Shown here piece after piece: positions 16,239 to 24,675 of a DNA stretch of 56,925 nt. The stretch covers positions 1 through 56,925 of the forward strand of contig CALKRN010000001.1 in NCBI GenBank assembly GCA_937989665.1. The letters run 5' to 3'. Source of the DNA: an uncultured Desulfomicrobiaceae bacterium (lineage in GTDB: Bacteria > Desulfobacterota > Desulfovibrionia > Desulfovibrionales > Desulfomicrobiaceae). How positions within the stretch are numbered: position 1 is the first letter of the stretch; each line of letters starts with the position of its first letter. Position numbers and translations under genes: made by a program. Under the pieces are notes generated by a model. The model worked only from the letters and a program-made list of their open reading frames with translations, was not told the origin of the DNA and did no database searches.

Positions 16239-16898
16239 TCAAGAGGCCGCCAGGGGAGGCGCTCCGTGCTCTCGGTGGACGGCAGCGGGCGAGGGCGGGG
16301 TAATGATGCCGCCGCTCATGATGAGCTTGAAGGCATCTTCTACGGTCATGGTGAGCGGGATAACTTCAGTCTCCGGAACAAGGAGGAGAAATCCTGAAGT
16401 TGGATTTGGCGTGGTAGGGAGAAAAACGTTGAGGACCTGTTCTTTGGTTTGCTCTTGGACCTCGCCCGAGGCAACTCCAGTAACAAAGGCAATGGCGTAG
16501 ACACCTCGCCGGGGGTACTCGACAAGCACCACCCGCTGGAAATCTTTGGCTGGGCCGTGGGCCAGGGTGTCCACAAGTTGTTTGACAGCAAAATAGACCT
16601 TGTTGGCGAGGGGGACGCGAGTGATGAGGCCATCCCATAGCCGCAGGAGCTGGCGGCCCAGGTAGTGGCGCACCATCATACCGGTGATAAGGAGGATGGG
16701 GATAAGGAAGATGAGCCCCAAGCCAGGAACAGGGAAGGGCAGGAAGGTCTCCGGACGCCAGGCACGGGGCAAAAGGAGCAAGATCTGGTCAATCCACCCC
16801 AGCACAAGGCGGACAAACCAGATGGTGACCACCACCGGCAAGAGGGCAAAGAGCCCGGCAAGAAGGTTGGTCTTGAGGAAGTGGCGTACGCTGGGCAT
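16239..16898 (-). CDS. DUF502 family integral membrane protein
   Basis: 219 residues. N-terminal F-L-K-T-N-L-L-A-G-L-F-A-L-L-P-V-V-V-T leads into a first membrane helix (about 12-38), a second lies at about 58-76, and a conserved soluble part contains I-P-L/V-x-N-K-V-Y (here R-V-P-L-A-N-K-V-Y) and V-F-L-P-T-T-P-N-P-T-S-G-F, the DUF502 hallmarks. Function of the family is not established; plant relatives (COV/LCV) act in membrane patterning. Start supported by GGAG 7 bases before ATG 16898. Monocistronic, next to tRNA-Arg on the other strand. Confidence 0.85.
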   Translation of the reverse strand: MPSVRHFLKTNLLAGLFALLPVVVTIWFVRLVLGWIDQILLLLPRAWRPETFLPFPVPGLGLIFLIPILLITGMMVRHYLGRQLLRLWDGLITRVPLANKVYFAVKQLVDTLAHGPAKDFQRVVLVEYPRRGVYAIAFVTGVASGEVQEQTKEQVLNVFLPTTPNPTSGFLLLVPETEVIPLTMTVEDAFKLIMSGGIITPPSPAAVHREHGAPPLAAS

Positions 16899-16946
16899 CG
16901 GTAGCTCCGTGGTCTCGTTATCCTGGCAGCGGCCTTGTGCCAAATC

Positions 16947-16976
16947 TTGACGGGCTGCAAGGGGGCTGCATAAACG
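16947..16976 (+). promoter_or_regulatory. Candidate promoter of the tRNA-Arg gene
   Basis: TTGACG at 16947-16952 and TAAACG at 16971-16976 are separated by 18 bases, and the tRNA begins 11 bases further on. The -10 box is only a partial match to consensus. Confidence 0.4.
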
Positions 16977-16987
16977 AGTCACTCCCC

Positions 16988-17064
16988 GCGCCCGTAGCTC
17001 AGATGGATAGAGCAGGAGCCTTCTAAGCTCCCTGTCGAGGGTTCGAATCCTTCCGGGCGCGCCA
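16988..17064 (+). tRNA. tRNA-Arg (anticodon TCT)
   Basis: 77 bases including an encoded CCA. The acceptor arms GCGCCCG and CGGGCGC pair perfectly, with discriminator G. The D arm has GCTC/GAGC, the anticodon stem GGAGC/GCTCC encloses the loop CTTCTAA with anticodon TCT, and the T arm is GAGGG-TTCGAAT-CCTTC with one G-T pair. It reads AGA (and AGG by wobble) codons, which are rare in a GC-rich genome. The reverse complement gives a common false peptide (A-R-P-E-G-F-E-P-S-T) that should not be annotated. Confidence 0.97.
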
Positions 17065-17644
17065 TTTCGTGAAGGCGGCCATTCCACACCCCGTTGAGCG
17101 CCCATTTGTTGGGATCCCCTGGAAGGAATCGTCGCGAGCGGGATGAGGCGCAGGCGTCCGAAGTGCAGGGGCCGAGGCCTAACAAGGAGCCAAGCTCGTG
17201 ACCGAAGACGGCGCAAACTACACCGGCGTCCGAAGTGCAGGGGCCGAGGCCTAACCAAGGATTAGGCGAGGTTCCGCGCACCGCGCCACGCGAGCCTCGA
17301 CCGCGCAGCAGATGTATTCAGCGTTTCCCTAACGCTGCCTTGATTTGGTTTCGAACCAGCAACAGCGCTCCATTCCCCAGCGAAGCGACATCCTACACGA
17401 CGCAGCCGTCCGTGCATCTCCTTCCAGAAACCGAGTCCTCCATCCGAGGAAAGCGGCGCTTTGTCTTCTGTGGCCCAGAGGCCCTGTCCGTGGCCTGTCG
17501 GATTGCGTGCATCGCCGCCAGCCACGATGCGTTCCTTGGCCTCCTGCCGTCCCCAATTCCCCATACGGTCCCTCTCCCGCGCCGCCTGGCCGAGGGCAAT
17601 GGCGAGGTAGCCTCCGCTGTATGCCACTTTCCCTGGGAAGGGAC
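17065..17644. other. Intergenic region downstream of tRNA-Arg with direct repeats and no credible gene
   Basis: 580 bases between the tRNA and the end of rarA. It holds two 31-base direct repeats (see separate entry). Frames on either strand lack ribosome sites and recognisable motifs. No integrase and no second copy of the tRNA 3' end is visible in this window, so it is not shown to be an integration site. Confidence 0.5.
17153..17255. repeat. Two identical 31-base direct repeats, 72 bases apart
   Basis: Copies at 17153-17183 and 17225-17255 are identical, each starting GGCGTCCGAAGTGCAGG and ending GGCCTAAC. The 41 bases between them are unrelated to the flanks. No internal perfect palindrome dominates, though GGCCGAGGCC inside is a 10-base palindrome-like core. 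Possible insertion scar or small repeat family. Confidence 0.8.
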
Positions 17645-18898
17645 CTATTTTGGGGAAGGACCCCCCCCGGCAGGTTCCCGTGGGGGCCGAGTGCGGCGTT
17701 GGCGGGCCTTGCGCAGCCACAGCAGCAGGCGCTCTTCGGCTCCGATCCCCTTGGGCCGGTAGAATACCCGGCCGGCAAGTTCTGGAGGGAGGTAGTCCTG
17801 TTCAATCCACCCATCCGGATAATCATGGGGATATTTGTAGCCCTGACCATAGCCCCATTGCCGCTGCAGGGCCGTGGTGGCGTTGCGCAGATGCAAAGGA
17901 ACGGGCCGAGGGCCGTTTTCTCGGACTTCTTTCTGGGCGGCGCGGTAGGCGGCATAGGTGGTGTTGTTTTTGGGGGCCAGGGCCAGATAGACGGTAGTTT
18001 CGGCCATGGGGATAAACCCTTCGGGCATGCCCACGTGCTCCACGGCTTGGTGGCAGGCCACGGCCAAAGGCAGGGCTATGGGGTCGCCGAGGCCGACATC
18101 CTCGGAGGCCGAGAGAATGAGGCGGCGGGTAATAAAGCGTGGGTCTTCCCCGGATTCCACAAGACACGCGAGGTAGTAGAGGGCTGCATCTGGATCGGAG
18201 CCGCGGATCGATTTGATGAGGGCGGAGGCAAGTTCGTAGTGCGAGTCGCCGTCACGATCACCGCGCAAGATGACTTCCGGGAGACGGTTTTTGAGCTGCT
18301 CAGGGGCTTGGTCTGCTTCGGGCAAAGTGAGGGTAAATTCCACGAGGTTGAGCAGCGTGCGGGCGTCGCCGTGGCTGGCGGCGGCTAGGAGTTCAAGGCT
18401 CGCCGGAGGAAGTGTTTTTCCTATCCGCTGGAGGGCCCGTTTGGCCACGGCCATGAGCTCGGCACTGGAAAGAGGACGGAGCCGCAGCACGTGGAGGCGG
18501 GAAAGGAGCTGCTGGGTGATACTAAAGGACGGATTTTCGGTTGTCGTGGCCAGCAGGGTCAGTTCGCCGCTTTCGATGAGGGGCAAAAAGAAATCCTGCT
18601 GGGCCTTGGAGTAGCGGTGGAGTTCATCGAGGATGAGGATATCCTTGCCTTCCAGCTGCTTGCGCAATGCGGCCAAACCCACTTCCGGGGCCGAGAGGCG
18701 CACAAACGGCCGCCCGCTGGCCTGCGCCAGGAGCAGGGCCACGGTGGATTTGCCGCATCCCGGCGGGCCGAAAAGGAGCAGGCTTGGCAGTTGGGGGGCA
18801 GCCAGCAGCGCCTGCAGCCGGTCGCGGAAATGGCCCTGGCCGATAAAGTCTTCCAGGCGGGTGGGCCGCATGGCCTCGGCAAGGGGGCGAGGGCTCAT
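17645..18898 (-). CDS. rarA: Replication-associated recombination protein RarA (MgsA), AAA+ ATPase
   Basis: 417 residues. A clamp-loader-like AAA+ ATPase that acts at stalled replication forks. Seen: M-R-P-T-R-L-E-D-F-I-G-Q at the N-terminus, Walker A G-P-P-G-C-G-K-S-T, Walker B I-L-I-L-D-E-L-H-R-Y, sensor 1 T-T-T-E-N-P-S-F, G-D-A-R-T-L-L-N-L sensor 2, then the C-terminal MgsA domain with H-Y-x-L-A-S-A-L-I-K-S-I-R-G-S-D-P-D-A-A-L and A-S-E-D-V-G-L. Start at M-S-P-R-P-L overlaps the tsaE stop (ATGA). A much longer frame continues upstream but only by shadowing tsaE. Last gene of the nnr-CBS-tsaE-rarA run. Confidence 0.95.
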   Translation of the reverse strand: MSPRPLAEAMRPTRLEDFIGQGHFRDRLQALLAAPQLPSLLLFGPPGCGKSTVALLLAQASGRPFVRLSAPEVGLAALRKQLEGKDILILDELHRYSKAQQDFFLPLIESGELTLLATTTENPSFSITQQLLSRLHVLRLRPLSSAELMAVAKRALQRIGKTLPPASLELLAAASHGDARTLLNLVEFTLTLPEADQAPEQLKNRLPEVILRGDRDGDSHYELASALIKSIRGSDPDAALYYLACLVESGEDPRFITRRLILSASEDVGLGDPIALPLAVACHQAVEHVGMPEGFIPMAETTVYLALAPKNNTTYAAYRAAQKEVRENGPRPVPLHLRNATTALQRQWGYGQGYKYPHDYPDGWIEQDYLPPELAGRVFYRPKGIGAEERLLLWLRKARQRRTRPPREPAGGGPSPK

Positions 18899-19371
18899 GG
18901 CGTGGCCACTCCCAACACCGCGGCCAACGTCTGCGCCACGGCCTGTCCCCGATCTCCCTGGGCGCTCCAATGGAGAAGGCGTCCTGACCCTTGGAAATTC
19001 AGGTTCAGGCGCAGAGAAGGCACGACTCCCACTGGCAGGCGTTCGGCCCATTCCACGATGCACAGGACCTGGGGGTCGGCCAGGACATCTTCCAGTTCCT
19101 CGCCAAGGGCAGCCCCTGTTTCTCGGTAGAGGTCCACATGGACGGTTTCGGGAAGGGTGGGATAGCGGTTCATGAGGTTGAAGCTCGGGCTCGCCACCTC
19201 GGCCTGGTCGCCGCCAGGCAAGTGTTCCACCAGGGCGCGTACCAGGGTCGTTTTGCCGGCGCCAAGGGGGCCGGAGAGGAGAATGGGCAGTGGGCCATGG
19301 GTGGCAATGGCCTGGGCCAGGGCCTGCCCCAGGCGCCATGTGGAGCGGAGGTCCGGCAATGGGATGGTCAT
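18895..19371 (-). CDS. tsaE: tRNA threonylcarbamoyladenosine synthesis ATPase TsaE
   Basis: 158 residues, normal length. Walker A reads L-S-G-P-L-G-A-G-K-T-T-L-V-R-A-L (about residues 32-47), followed by the family's S-P-S-F-N-L-M-N-R-Y block and H-V-D-L-Y-R; the I-V-E-W-A-E-R-L motif near residue 105 is diagnostic. TsaE drives TsaB-TsaD cycling in t6A37 modification of tRNA. Overlaps its neighbours at both ends by ATGA junctions. Association with nnr is widespread in bacteria. Confidence 0.94.
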   Translation of the reverse strand: MTIPLPDLRSTWRLGQALAQAIATHGPLPILLSGPLGAGKTTLVRALVEHLPGGDQAEVASPSFNLMNRYPTLPETVHVDLYRETGAALGEELEDVLADPQVLCIVEWAERLPVGVVPSLRLNLNFQGSGRLLHWSAQGDRGQAVAQTLAAVLGVATP

Positions 19372-19820
19372 GGGCGCAGCAGGGTCTGGATGATGTCCTT
19401 TTTGCCCACGATGCCAACAAGCTGGCCGTTTTCCATCACCGGCAGGGAGTGGAACTTCTTGTCGACCATAAGGGCCGCGACGGTTTCAATGGGGGTATCT
19501 GGGGTGATGGTTGTGACTTCTGTCGTCATGGCATCGGCAACGGTGGCTGCAGCGATGCGCCGTACCTCCTGCTCGTACTGGGAGAGGGACCCGAGGGGCA
19601 AAAAGCCGTCGAGCATCGTGAAGATCGAGGGCACGGGGAGCTTTTTTTGCAGCCGTACAAGGTCGCTTTGGCAGAGGATGCCCACGAGGGAACCATCGGG
19701 GGCGAGCACCGGGGCGCCGTTGATGTCGTGGTTGAGGAGGATGCGCGCCGCGGTGAGGATGTCGGTGTCGGGTGACAGGGTAATGACGCGGGTCGTCATA
19801 AGGTCACGGGCAGTAGGCAT
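19368..19820 (-). CDS. CBS-domain pair protein
   Basis: 150 residues made of a single Bateman module: first CBS A-R-D-L-M-T-T-R-V-I-T-L-S-P-D-T-D through L-V-G-I-L-C-Q-S-D-L, second V-A-D-A-M-T-T-E-V-T-T-I-T-P-D-T through L-V-G-I-V-G-K-K-D-I. Such stand-alone pairs sense adenylates or SAM and control other proteins. Start at M-P-T-A-R-D-L with AAGGAG 7 bases upstream. Its first 17 bases overlap the end of nnr and its stop overlaps the tsaE start, so it is built into this operon. The target is unknown. Confidence 0.85.
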   Translation of the reverse strand: MPTARDLMTTRVITLSPDTDILTAARILLNHDINGAPVLAPDGSLVGILCQSDLVRLQKKLPVPSIFTMLDGFLPLGSLSQYEQEVRRIAAATVADAMTTEVTTITPDTPIETVAALMVDKKFHSLPVMENGQLVGIVGKKDIIQTLLRP

Positions 19821-21351
19821 GGAGAGACTCCTTACGAGCTTGGGGAAGGTGTTCGGCGATTTCCAGCGGGGTATTGCCGCGGAAGGGAAAAGTGCGTGCC
19901 AGAAGTTCCCCGGCTGCGCCATGCCAGTACACTGCGGCCATGGCCGCTTGGCGTGGGGGGAGCCCTTGAGCGAGGAGGCAGCCCAGAAGACCAGCAAGGA
20001 CGTCACCGGAACCGGCTACTGCCAGGGGAGGACAGCACCAAGGGGAGATGGCCAGGGGCTCGCCAGGGCTGGCCACCACCGTGGCGGCCCCCTTGAGCAC
20101 GAGATGGCTTGCTGGCACCATCTCCAGCCAGCGTCGGGCTGCAGCAGTGCGGTCCGCGTTGATGGCCTCGGGGGTGGTCTGCAGGAGCCGGGCCATTTCC
20201 CCAGGGTGCGGGGTGAGGACGACCTCAGGGGGAAGATGGGGGGTCCAGTCGCGGTGCTCGGCGAGATGGAAAAGGGCATCGGCATCGAGAACTAGGCAGC
20301 GGTGGGGATGAGCGTGGAGATACGCGCCCACAAAGGCCGCGGCCTCTAGGGAGCGTCCTAGTCCTGGGCCGAGGATGACGGCATCAAAACGCTGCTGATG
20401 CTCTAAAAGGCAGTGGCTGGCGGCCTCACCCCATTGGGGGCCAAGATGGAGGGTCATGGTTTCTGGAAACGGGGCGCCTTGGGAGAGCAGCGGCCCTGGG
20501 GCAGCCCAGGTCACGAGCCCGGCACCAGCGCGGTAGGCGGCGCGGGCGGCCAAAAGCGGCGCCCCGGTGAGGCCAGGGCTGCCGCCCACGACGAGCACGT
20601 GCCCCGCACTGCCCTTGTGCATGGCCAGTGTGGGGACGGGCAACCAATCCCATACCTCGGGGCCAATGGCCACATGGGCCGTGGGATAGGCGGCCTTGAT
20701 GTGCCGGGGGATGCCGATCTTACCCACCACCAGCTCGCCGACGAATTCCCGAGCCTCAGGAAGGACGAGGCCGAGCTTGGGTTCCTCGAAGGTCACGGTG
20801 ACGCTTGCCCGCACTGCCCGGGGTTGGGGGGTACCGCTTTGGGCACAAAGGCCCGAGGGGATGTCGAGGGAGAGGACAAAGGCTCGCTCGGCTAACCGGT
20901 TGATGGTCTTGATCCAGCGTTCGTATTCGGGCCGAAGGGGCCCCTTGAAACCAGTCCCAAGAAGGGCATCCACCACGATGTCCACTTCGTGGAGAAAATC
21001 GCGTTCGTACTCCGGCAAATAGGCACAGAGGACGTCGAGGCGCTGGAGGAGTTCTAGATGGTAGGCGGCATCTCCGGTGAAACTGGCCAGGGGTTTGGCA
21101 TGGAGCACGAGGACCCGGGCGCCGAGGTTGGCCAAGTGCCGGGCCAGGGCAAAGCCGTCGCCGCCGTTATTTCCCGGCCCAGCAAAGATAACTACGGCCT
21201 TCCCACGCACCCTCCCCACCCGTTCCTCCAAGACCCGCAGGGCCGCTCGACTGGCATTTTCCATGAGGATGACCCCAAAGAGGCCGAACTCCTGGATGGT
21301 GGCGGCGTCCCAGCGGCGCATCTCCTCAGGGGTCGGCAAGGGATGGAGCAT
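19804..21351 (-). CDS. nnr: Bifunctional NAD(P)H-hydrate epimerase / ADP-dependent dehydratase (Nnr)
   Basis: 515 residues. The N-terminal YjeF_N domain (about 1-215) carries M-E-N-A-S-R-A, F-A-G-P-G-N-N-G-G-D-G-F and D-A-L-L-G-T-G, the epimerase site. The C-terminal domain is the dehydratase: V-V-G-G-S-P-G-L-T-G-A-P, G-P-G-L-G-R-S, L-T-P-H-P-G-E-M-A-R-L-L and the nucleotide-binding G-S-G-D-V-L-A-G-L. Together they repair damaged NADHX and NADPHX. A GAGGA site precedes the ATG. First gene of the four-gene minus-strand operon. Confidence 0.95.
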   Translation of the reverse strand: MLHPLPTPEEMRRWDAATIQEFGLFGVILMENASRAALRVLEERVGRVRGKAVVIFAGPGNNGGDGFALARHLANLGARVLVLHAKPLASFTGDAAYHLELLQRLDVLCAYLPEYERDFLHEVDIVVDALLGTGFKGPLRPEYERWIKTINRLAERAFVLSLDIPSGLCAQSGTPQPRAVRASVTVTFEEPKLGLVLPEAREFVGELVVGKIGIPRHIKAAYPTAHVAIGPEVWDWLPVPTLAMHKGSAGHVLVVGGSPGLTGAPLLAARAAYRAGAGLVTWAAPGPLLSQGAPFPETMTLHLGPQWGEAASHCLLEHQQRFDAVILGPGLGRSLEAAAFVGAYLHAHPHRCLVLDADALFHLAEHRDWTPHLPPEVVLTPHPGEMARLLQTTPEAINADRTAAARRWLEMVPASHLVLKGAATVVASPGEPLAISPWCCPPLAVAGSGDVLAGLLGCLLAQGLPPRQAAMAAVYWHGAAGELLARTFPFRGNTPLEIAEHLPQARKESLHAYCP

Positions 21352-22134
21352 CGGTTTTCCTCGGTGGCGGTTGGGGTATCGGCGAAGGACGAGAAGAGTC
21401 TGGAGGATGTATAGCCCAAAGGGGCGAGGCTGGCAAGGGAGGCCTCGAAAAGAGCGGAATGGGACCAGCGTTTGGGGGCGAAGGGGGAGGACTCGACCAG
21501 GTCTTTATCCAGCGCAAGGATCAAGACTCGCCCTGTACTGCGGCCACAAAGAAGCGGGGCGGAAAAAGCCACCCCGCCTGGAACTGTGGAAGGAGACAAG
21601 GGTTAGAAGACGGTCAGGGCCTCATGACACCGTGTGGTACATGGAATTCATGGTGATCAACGTGCCTCCTTAGGTTGGGTGGTCCTGGTTGCACGTTTGC
21701 CAGCCGACGCGCCTTGGTGTGGTCTGATGGCGGCCACGTCTGTCGTGCCTGGCGCCATCTTCGGAAGGCGTCCCTTCCAAAGTGTGCACACGAGCAATAG
21801 GTGCGCTTTGAAGCAAGTGGTGTCAAGGGAAACCGTGACCCTATGGGGAACTTCCTGGACCGCGTTCTGGGTTGTGCGCAGGACTTTGCGCAAGAAAGGC
21901 CGTGGAGCGTCGCCTCTGGCGCCTTACCGGGGCTGGGGAGTCTTGCTCAGGGCTTGGCGCACGTCGGGGTTTGACTGCCTTAAGGGATGGCAACGGAGCT
22001 CTTGGCCTTTTCCACCGGGTGTTGGGGAGGGTGCAAGCAAGGAGTTTTCAGCTGAAAGAGGGCTTGTTTTTTGGTCCACGCTAGGATAGAGTCCCACTAT
22101 CCCGGTCTTTCCAGCGCATAAGGAGGGTTAGAAC
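21352..22134. other. Long divergent intergenic region between nnr and the chemotaxis operon
   Basis: 783 bases without a convincing gene. It contains a hairpin (21554-21577) and, on the minus strand near 21650-21675, an AGGAGG followed by a nine-codon frame (M-N-S-M-Y-H-T-V-S), which could be a leader peptide or chance. The last 50 bases hold the AAGGAGGG ribosome site of the MCP gene. No clear sigma-28 or sigma-54 promoter was found. Confidence 0.45.
21554..21577 (-). terminator. GC-rich hairpin in the nnr upstream region
   Basis: GCGGGGCGG (21554-21562) pairs with CCACCCCGC (21569-21577) with one mismatch and the loop AAAAAG. On the minus strand it is followed by TTCTTTGT, a weak T-rich tail, so it may end a small transcript entering from the right, or attenuate nnr. 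Confidence 0.4.
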
Positions 22135-24180
22135 ATGAAAAATCTCAAGTTGGGGATGAAGATTGGTCTTGGATTTGTGCTTGTTTTGGGCATTATGGTT
22201 GTTTTAGGAACCTTCGCTTTTCTTGGAGCGCGGGGGATTGTCGATAGTTCGGAGCGAATGGTGCAGCAGTATGTCCCGGAAGTAGAGGTTGCCGGGGAGG
22301 TGCAGCGCGATACCTTGGTCATGATGTACGCCTGGCGCGGCTACGCCTTTACCAAGGAAAAGGTCTTTCTGGAGCAAGGGCGGGAGGCCATAGCGACCCT
22401 TGATAAAAGCATTGCCAAGGCCGAGGCCTTGGCCGCCGCGCATCCCGAACTGGTGAAGCTCAGAGAAGGGAGCACGGTGGTTCGGGCAAAGGCCACACAG
22501 TACTTTAAGCTAGCCGATGCCAGTGTGGCGGCTACTGAGGCCCAAGAGAAGGCCCTCGGGCAGATGAAAGACCTGTCTGCCGAGTATTTGCGGGCATGCT
22601 ATGCCTTTTTGGAGAGCCAAAATGAGGCCTTGGTCAAAGAGATCCAAAGTGGGGCCGCTGCAGAAAAAATCCTGGAGCGGCATGCCAAGATTACGTGGGT
22701 CAACGACCTTATCGACTTGGGCAACGCCGTGGTGCAGGCCACGTTTCAGGGATTGGCAGAACGCAAGCCCGAGGTCCTCGATGGGGTGATGACCAATTTC
22801 GAAAAGATGGTCTCTACCCTTGAAAAGATCAAAGCGGTAACCCGTCTTGAGGCCAACGTACGCCAAATTGAAATCATCCGCCAAACAAGTTCGGCCTACC
22901 GGGAACAGATGCGGCGCCTGCGCGAGGCATGGGTAGAACTGGAGAACCTGAACAAGCAGCGTACCGCTGCCGGAAACGAGGTCCAAGCCGCTGCGGCTAA
23001 CGTCATGGCAGCAGGGCAAGAGGGTATTCAGCGCTTAGCGGCAGAGGGTTTAGCGCGTTCCACGGCAACAATGATGAGCATGGGGATCGGGGTGCCGGTG
23101 GCCATCCTTTTGGGCGTGGTGATTGCCGTGATCCTTACCCGGCTTATTACGGGGCCGGTGGCCAAGGGCGTGGCCTTTGCTCGCAGCCTCTCCGAAGGAG
23201 ACCTCACCGCCACGGTGGATGTGGATCAAAAGGATGAGATTGGTATCCTGGCGCAGGCCTTAAAGGAGATGAGTACGCGGTTGCGGGAGGTGATCGCCCA
23301 GGTGCAAGCCGCTGCAGACAACGTGGCCTCGGGGTCCGAGGAGCTTTCGGCCTCGGCCCAGCAACTGTCGCAAGGGACCACGGAACAGGCGGCCTCCATC
23401 GAGCAGGTGAGCTCCAGTATGGAGGAGATGAGTGCCAATATCCGTCAGAACGCCGACAATGCCATGCAAACCGAGAAGATTGCGGTGCAGGCGGCCCAGG
23501 ATGCCCAGTTTAGCGGCCAGGTGGTAACCCAGGCCGTGGAGGCCATGAAGAAGATCGCCGAAAAGATCTCCATCATCGAGGAGATCGCTCGGCAGACGAA
23601 CTTGCTTGCCCTCAATGCCGCCATTGAGGCCGCCCGGGCTGGCGAGCATGGGAAGGGGTTTGCCGTGGTGGCGGCGGAAGTGCGCAAGCTTGCGGAGCGC
23701 AGTGGTGCGGCTGCTGCTGAGATTAGCGAACTGTCTTCTTCCACTGTGGGGGTCGCGGACCAGGCTGGCCAGATGCTTGCTAAGCTTGTGCCCGACATCC
23801 AACGCACCGCTGATCTTGTGCAGGAGATTTCGGCGGCCAGTAAGGAGCAAAGCGCAGCGGTAAACCAGATCAACACCGCCATTCAGCAGCTCGATCAGGT
23901 TGTCCAGCAGAACGCGGCGGCAGCGGAACAGATGGCCTCCACCTCGGAGGAGCTCTCCAGCCAGGCAGAACAGCTCCAAAGCACGATCAGCTTTTTCCAC
24001 CTGGGCGTGGGAGGAAGTCGGGTGACCCGTCAGGCCCCGGTGGCGCGGCGTCAGGCCCCGGCTCCCAAAGTCGCCTCTCTCGCCGCGAAGAGGCCGAAGG
24101 CTGCGCCGCAAGGAGCAGGCAGTGGGATTGCCCTCGACATGGGCAAAGATGCTGAAGACGACGAATTCGAACGCTTCTAG
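22135..24180 (+). CDS. Methyl-accepting chemotaxis protein with CheR-tethering tail
   Basis: 681 residues. Transmembrane helices at about 8-30 and 312-336 bracket a helical periplasmic sensor domain, followed by HAMP ([17 protein letters not shown]) and a cytoplasmic coiled coil. The hairpin tip is canonical: [19 protein letters not shown] then [12 protein letters not shown]. The last five residues E-F-E-R-F fit the x-[HFYW]-x-x-[HFYW] pentapeptide that docks CheR in other species, here after a flexible Ala/Pro/Lys-rich linker. Start ATG 22135 with AAGGAGGG upstream. First gene of the chemotaxis cluster, so it is the likely input receptor. Ligand unknown. Confidence 0.94.
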   Translation: MKNLKLGMKIGLGFVLVLGIMVVLGTFAFLGARGIVDSSERMVQQYVPEVEVAGEVQRDTLVMMYAWRGYAFTKEKVFLEQGREAIATLDKSIAKAEALAAAHPELVKLREGSTVVRAKATQYFKLADASVAATEAQEKALGQMKDLSAEYLRACYAFLESQNEALVKEIQSGAAAEKILERHAKITWVNDLIDLGNAVVQATFQGLAERKPEVLDGVMTNFEKMVSTLEKIKAVTRLEANVRQIEIIRQTSSAYREQMRRLREAWVELENLNKQRTAAGNEVQAAAANVMAAGQEGIQRLAAEGLARSTATMMSMGIGVPVAILLGVVIAVILTRLITGPVAKGVAFARSLSEGDLTATVDVDQKDEIGILAQALKEMSTRLREVIAQVQAAADNVASGSEELSASAQQLSQGTTEQAASIEQVSSSMEEMSANIRQNADNAMQTEKIAVQAAQDAQFSGQVVTQAVEAMKKIAEKISIIEEIARQTNLLALNAAIEAARAGEHGKGFAVVAAEVRKLAERSGAAAAEISELSSSTVGVADQAGQMLAKLVPDIQRTADLVQEISAASKEQSAAVNQINTAIQQLDQVVQQNAAAAEQMASTSEELSSQAEQLQSTISFFHLGVGGSRVTRQAPVARRQAPAPKVASLAAKRPKAAPQGAGSGIALDMGKDAEDDEFERF

Positions 24181-24195
24181 CCCGAGGAGCCGCCC

Positions 24196-24675
24196 ATGAG
24201 TACGACGAGTACCAAGCAATATCTGACCTTTACCCTTGGCGGCGAAACCTTTGCCCTGGAGACTGAACGGGTGCGGGAGGTGATCGAGCTCATTCCCATC
24301 ACCCGCATCCCTCAGACCCCGGAGTTTGTGCGTGGGGTCATCAACCTTCGCGGCCATGCCGTGCCTGTGGTGGATCTGCGTCTGCAATTTGCCTTGGCTG
24401 AGGTGCGCGATACGGTAAATACCTGCATTATTATCGTGGAGGCAGAGCTGGAGGGCGAGCGCCTCGCCATGGGTGCCATCGTCGATGCGGTGCGCGAGGT
24501 CTTTGAGATGGACGAGGCCGACGTCAGTCCGCCGCCGCGCATGGGGGCAAGTGTCAAGGCCGAGTTCCTCAAGGGTATGGGCAAAAAGGATGATACGTTC
24601 ATCATGATCCTCGACATTGACCGGGTCTTTTCTCCAGAAGAATTGGCCCTGGTACAGGGGAGTGCCGTGGGATGA
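24196..24675 (+). CDS. cheW: Chemotaxis coupling protein CheW
   Basis: 159 residues, single CheW domain. Typical opening Y-L-T-F-T-L-G-G-E-T-F-A-L-E, followed by V-R-E-V, R-I-P-Q-T-P-E-F-V-R-G-V-I-N-L-R-G and V-P-V-V-D-L-R. It bridges MCP hairpins and CheA at the inner membrane. GAGGAG precedes the ATG and the stop overlaps the next gene (ATGA), so stoichiometric co-translation with the downstream soluble MCP-like protein is likely. Confidence 0.95.
   Translation: MSTTSTKQYLTFTLGGETFALETERVREVIELIPITRIPQTPEFVRGVINLRGHAVPVVDLRLQFALAEVRDTVNTCIIIVEAELEGERLAMGAIVDAVREVFEMDEADVSPPPRMGASVKAEFLKGMGKKDDTFIMILDIDRVFSPEELALVQGSAVG

Noticed and set aside
17153..17255. Possible minimal CRISPR array (31-base repeats, 41-base spacer)
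   Set aside because: Only two units, no palindromic repeat ends, no cas genes in the window; the same applies to the repeats at 29981-30079.
16979..17281. Minus-strand reading frame of 100 residues across tRNA-Arg
   Set aside because: It is the reverse complement of the tRNA and the repeats; the A-R-P-E-G-F-E-P-S-T-type peptide is a well-known annotation artefact.
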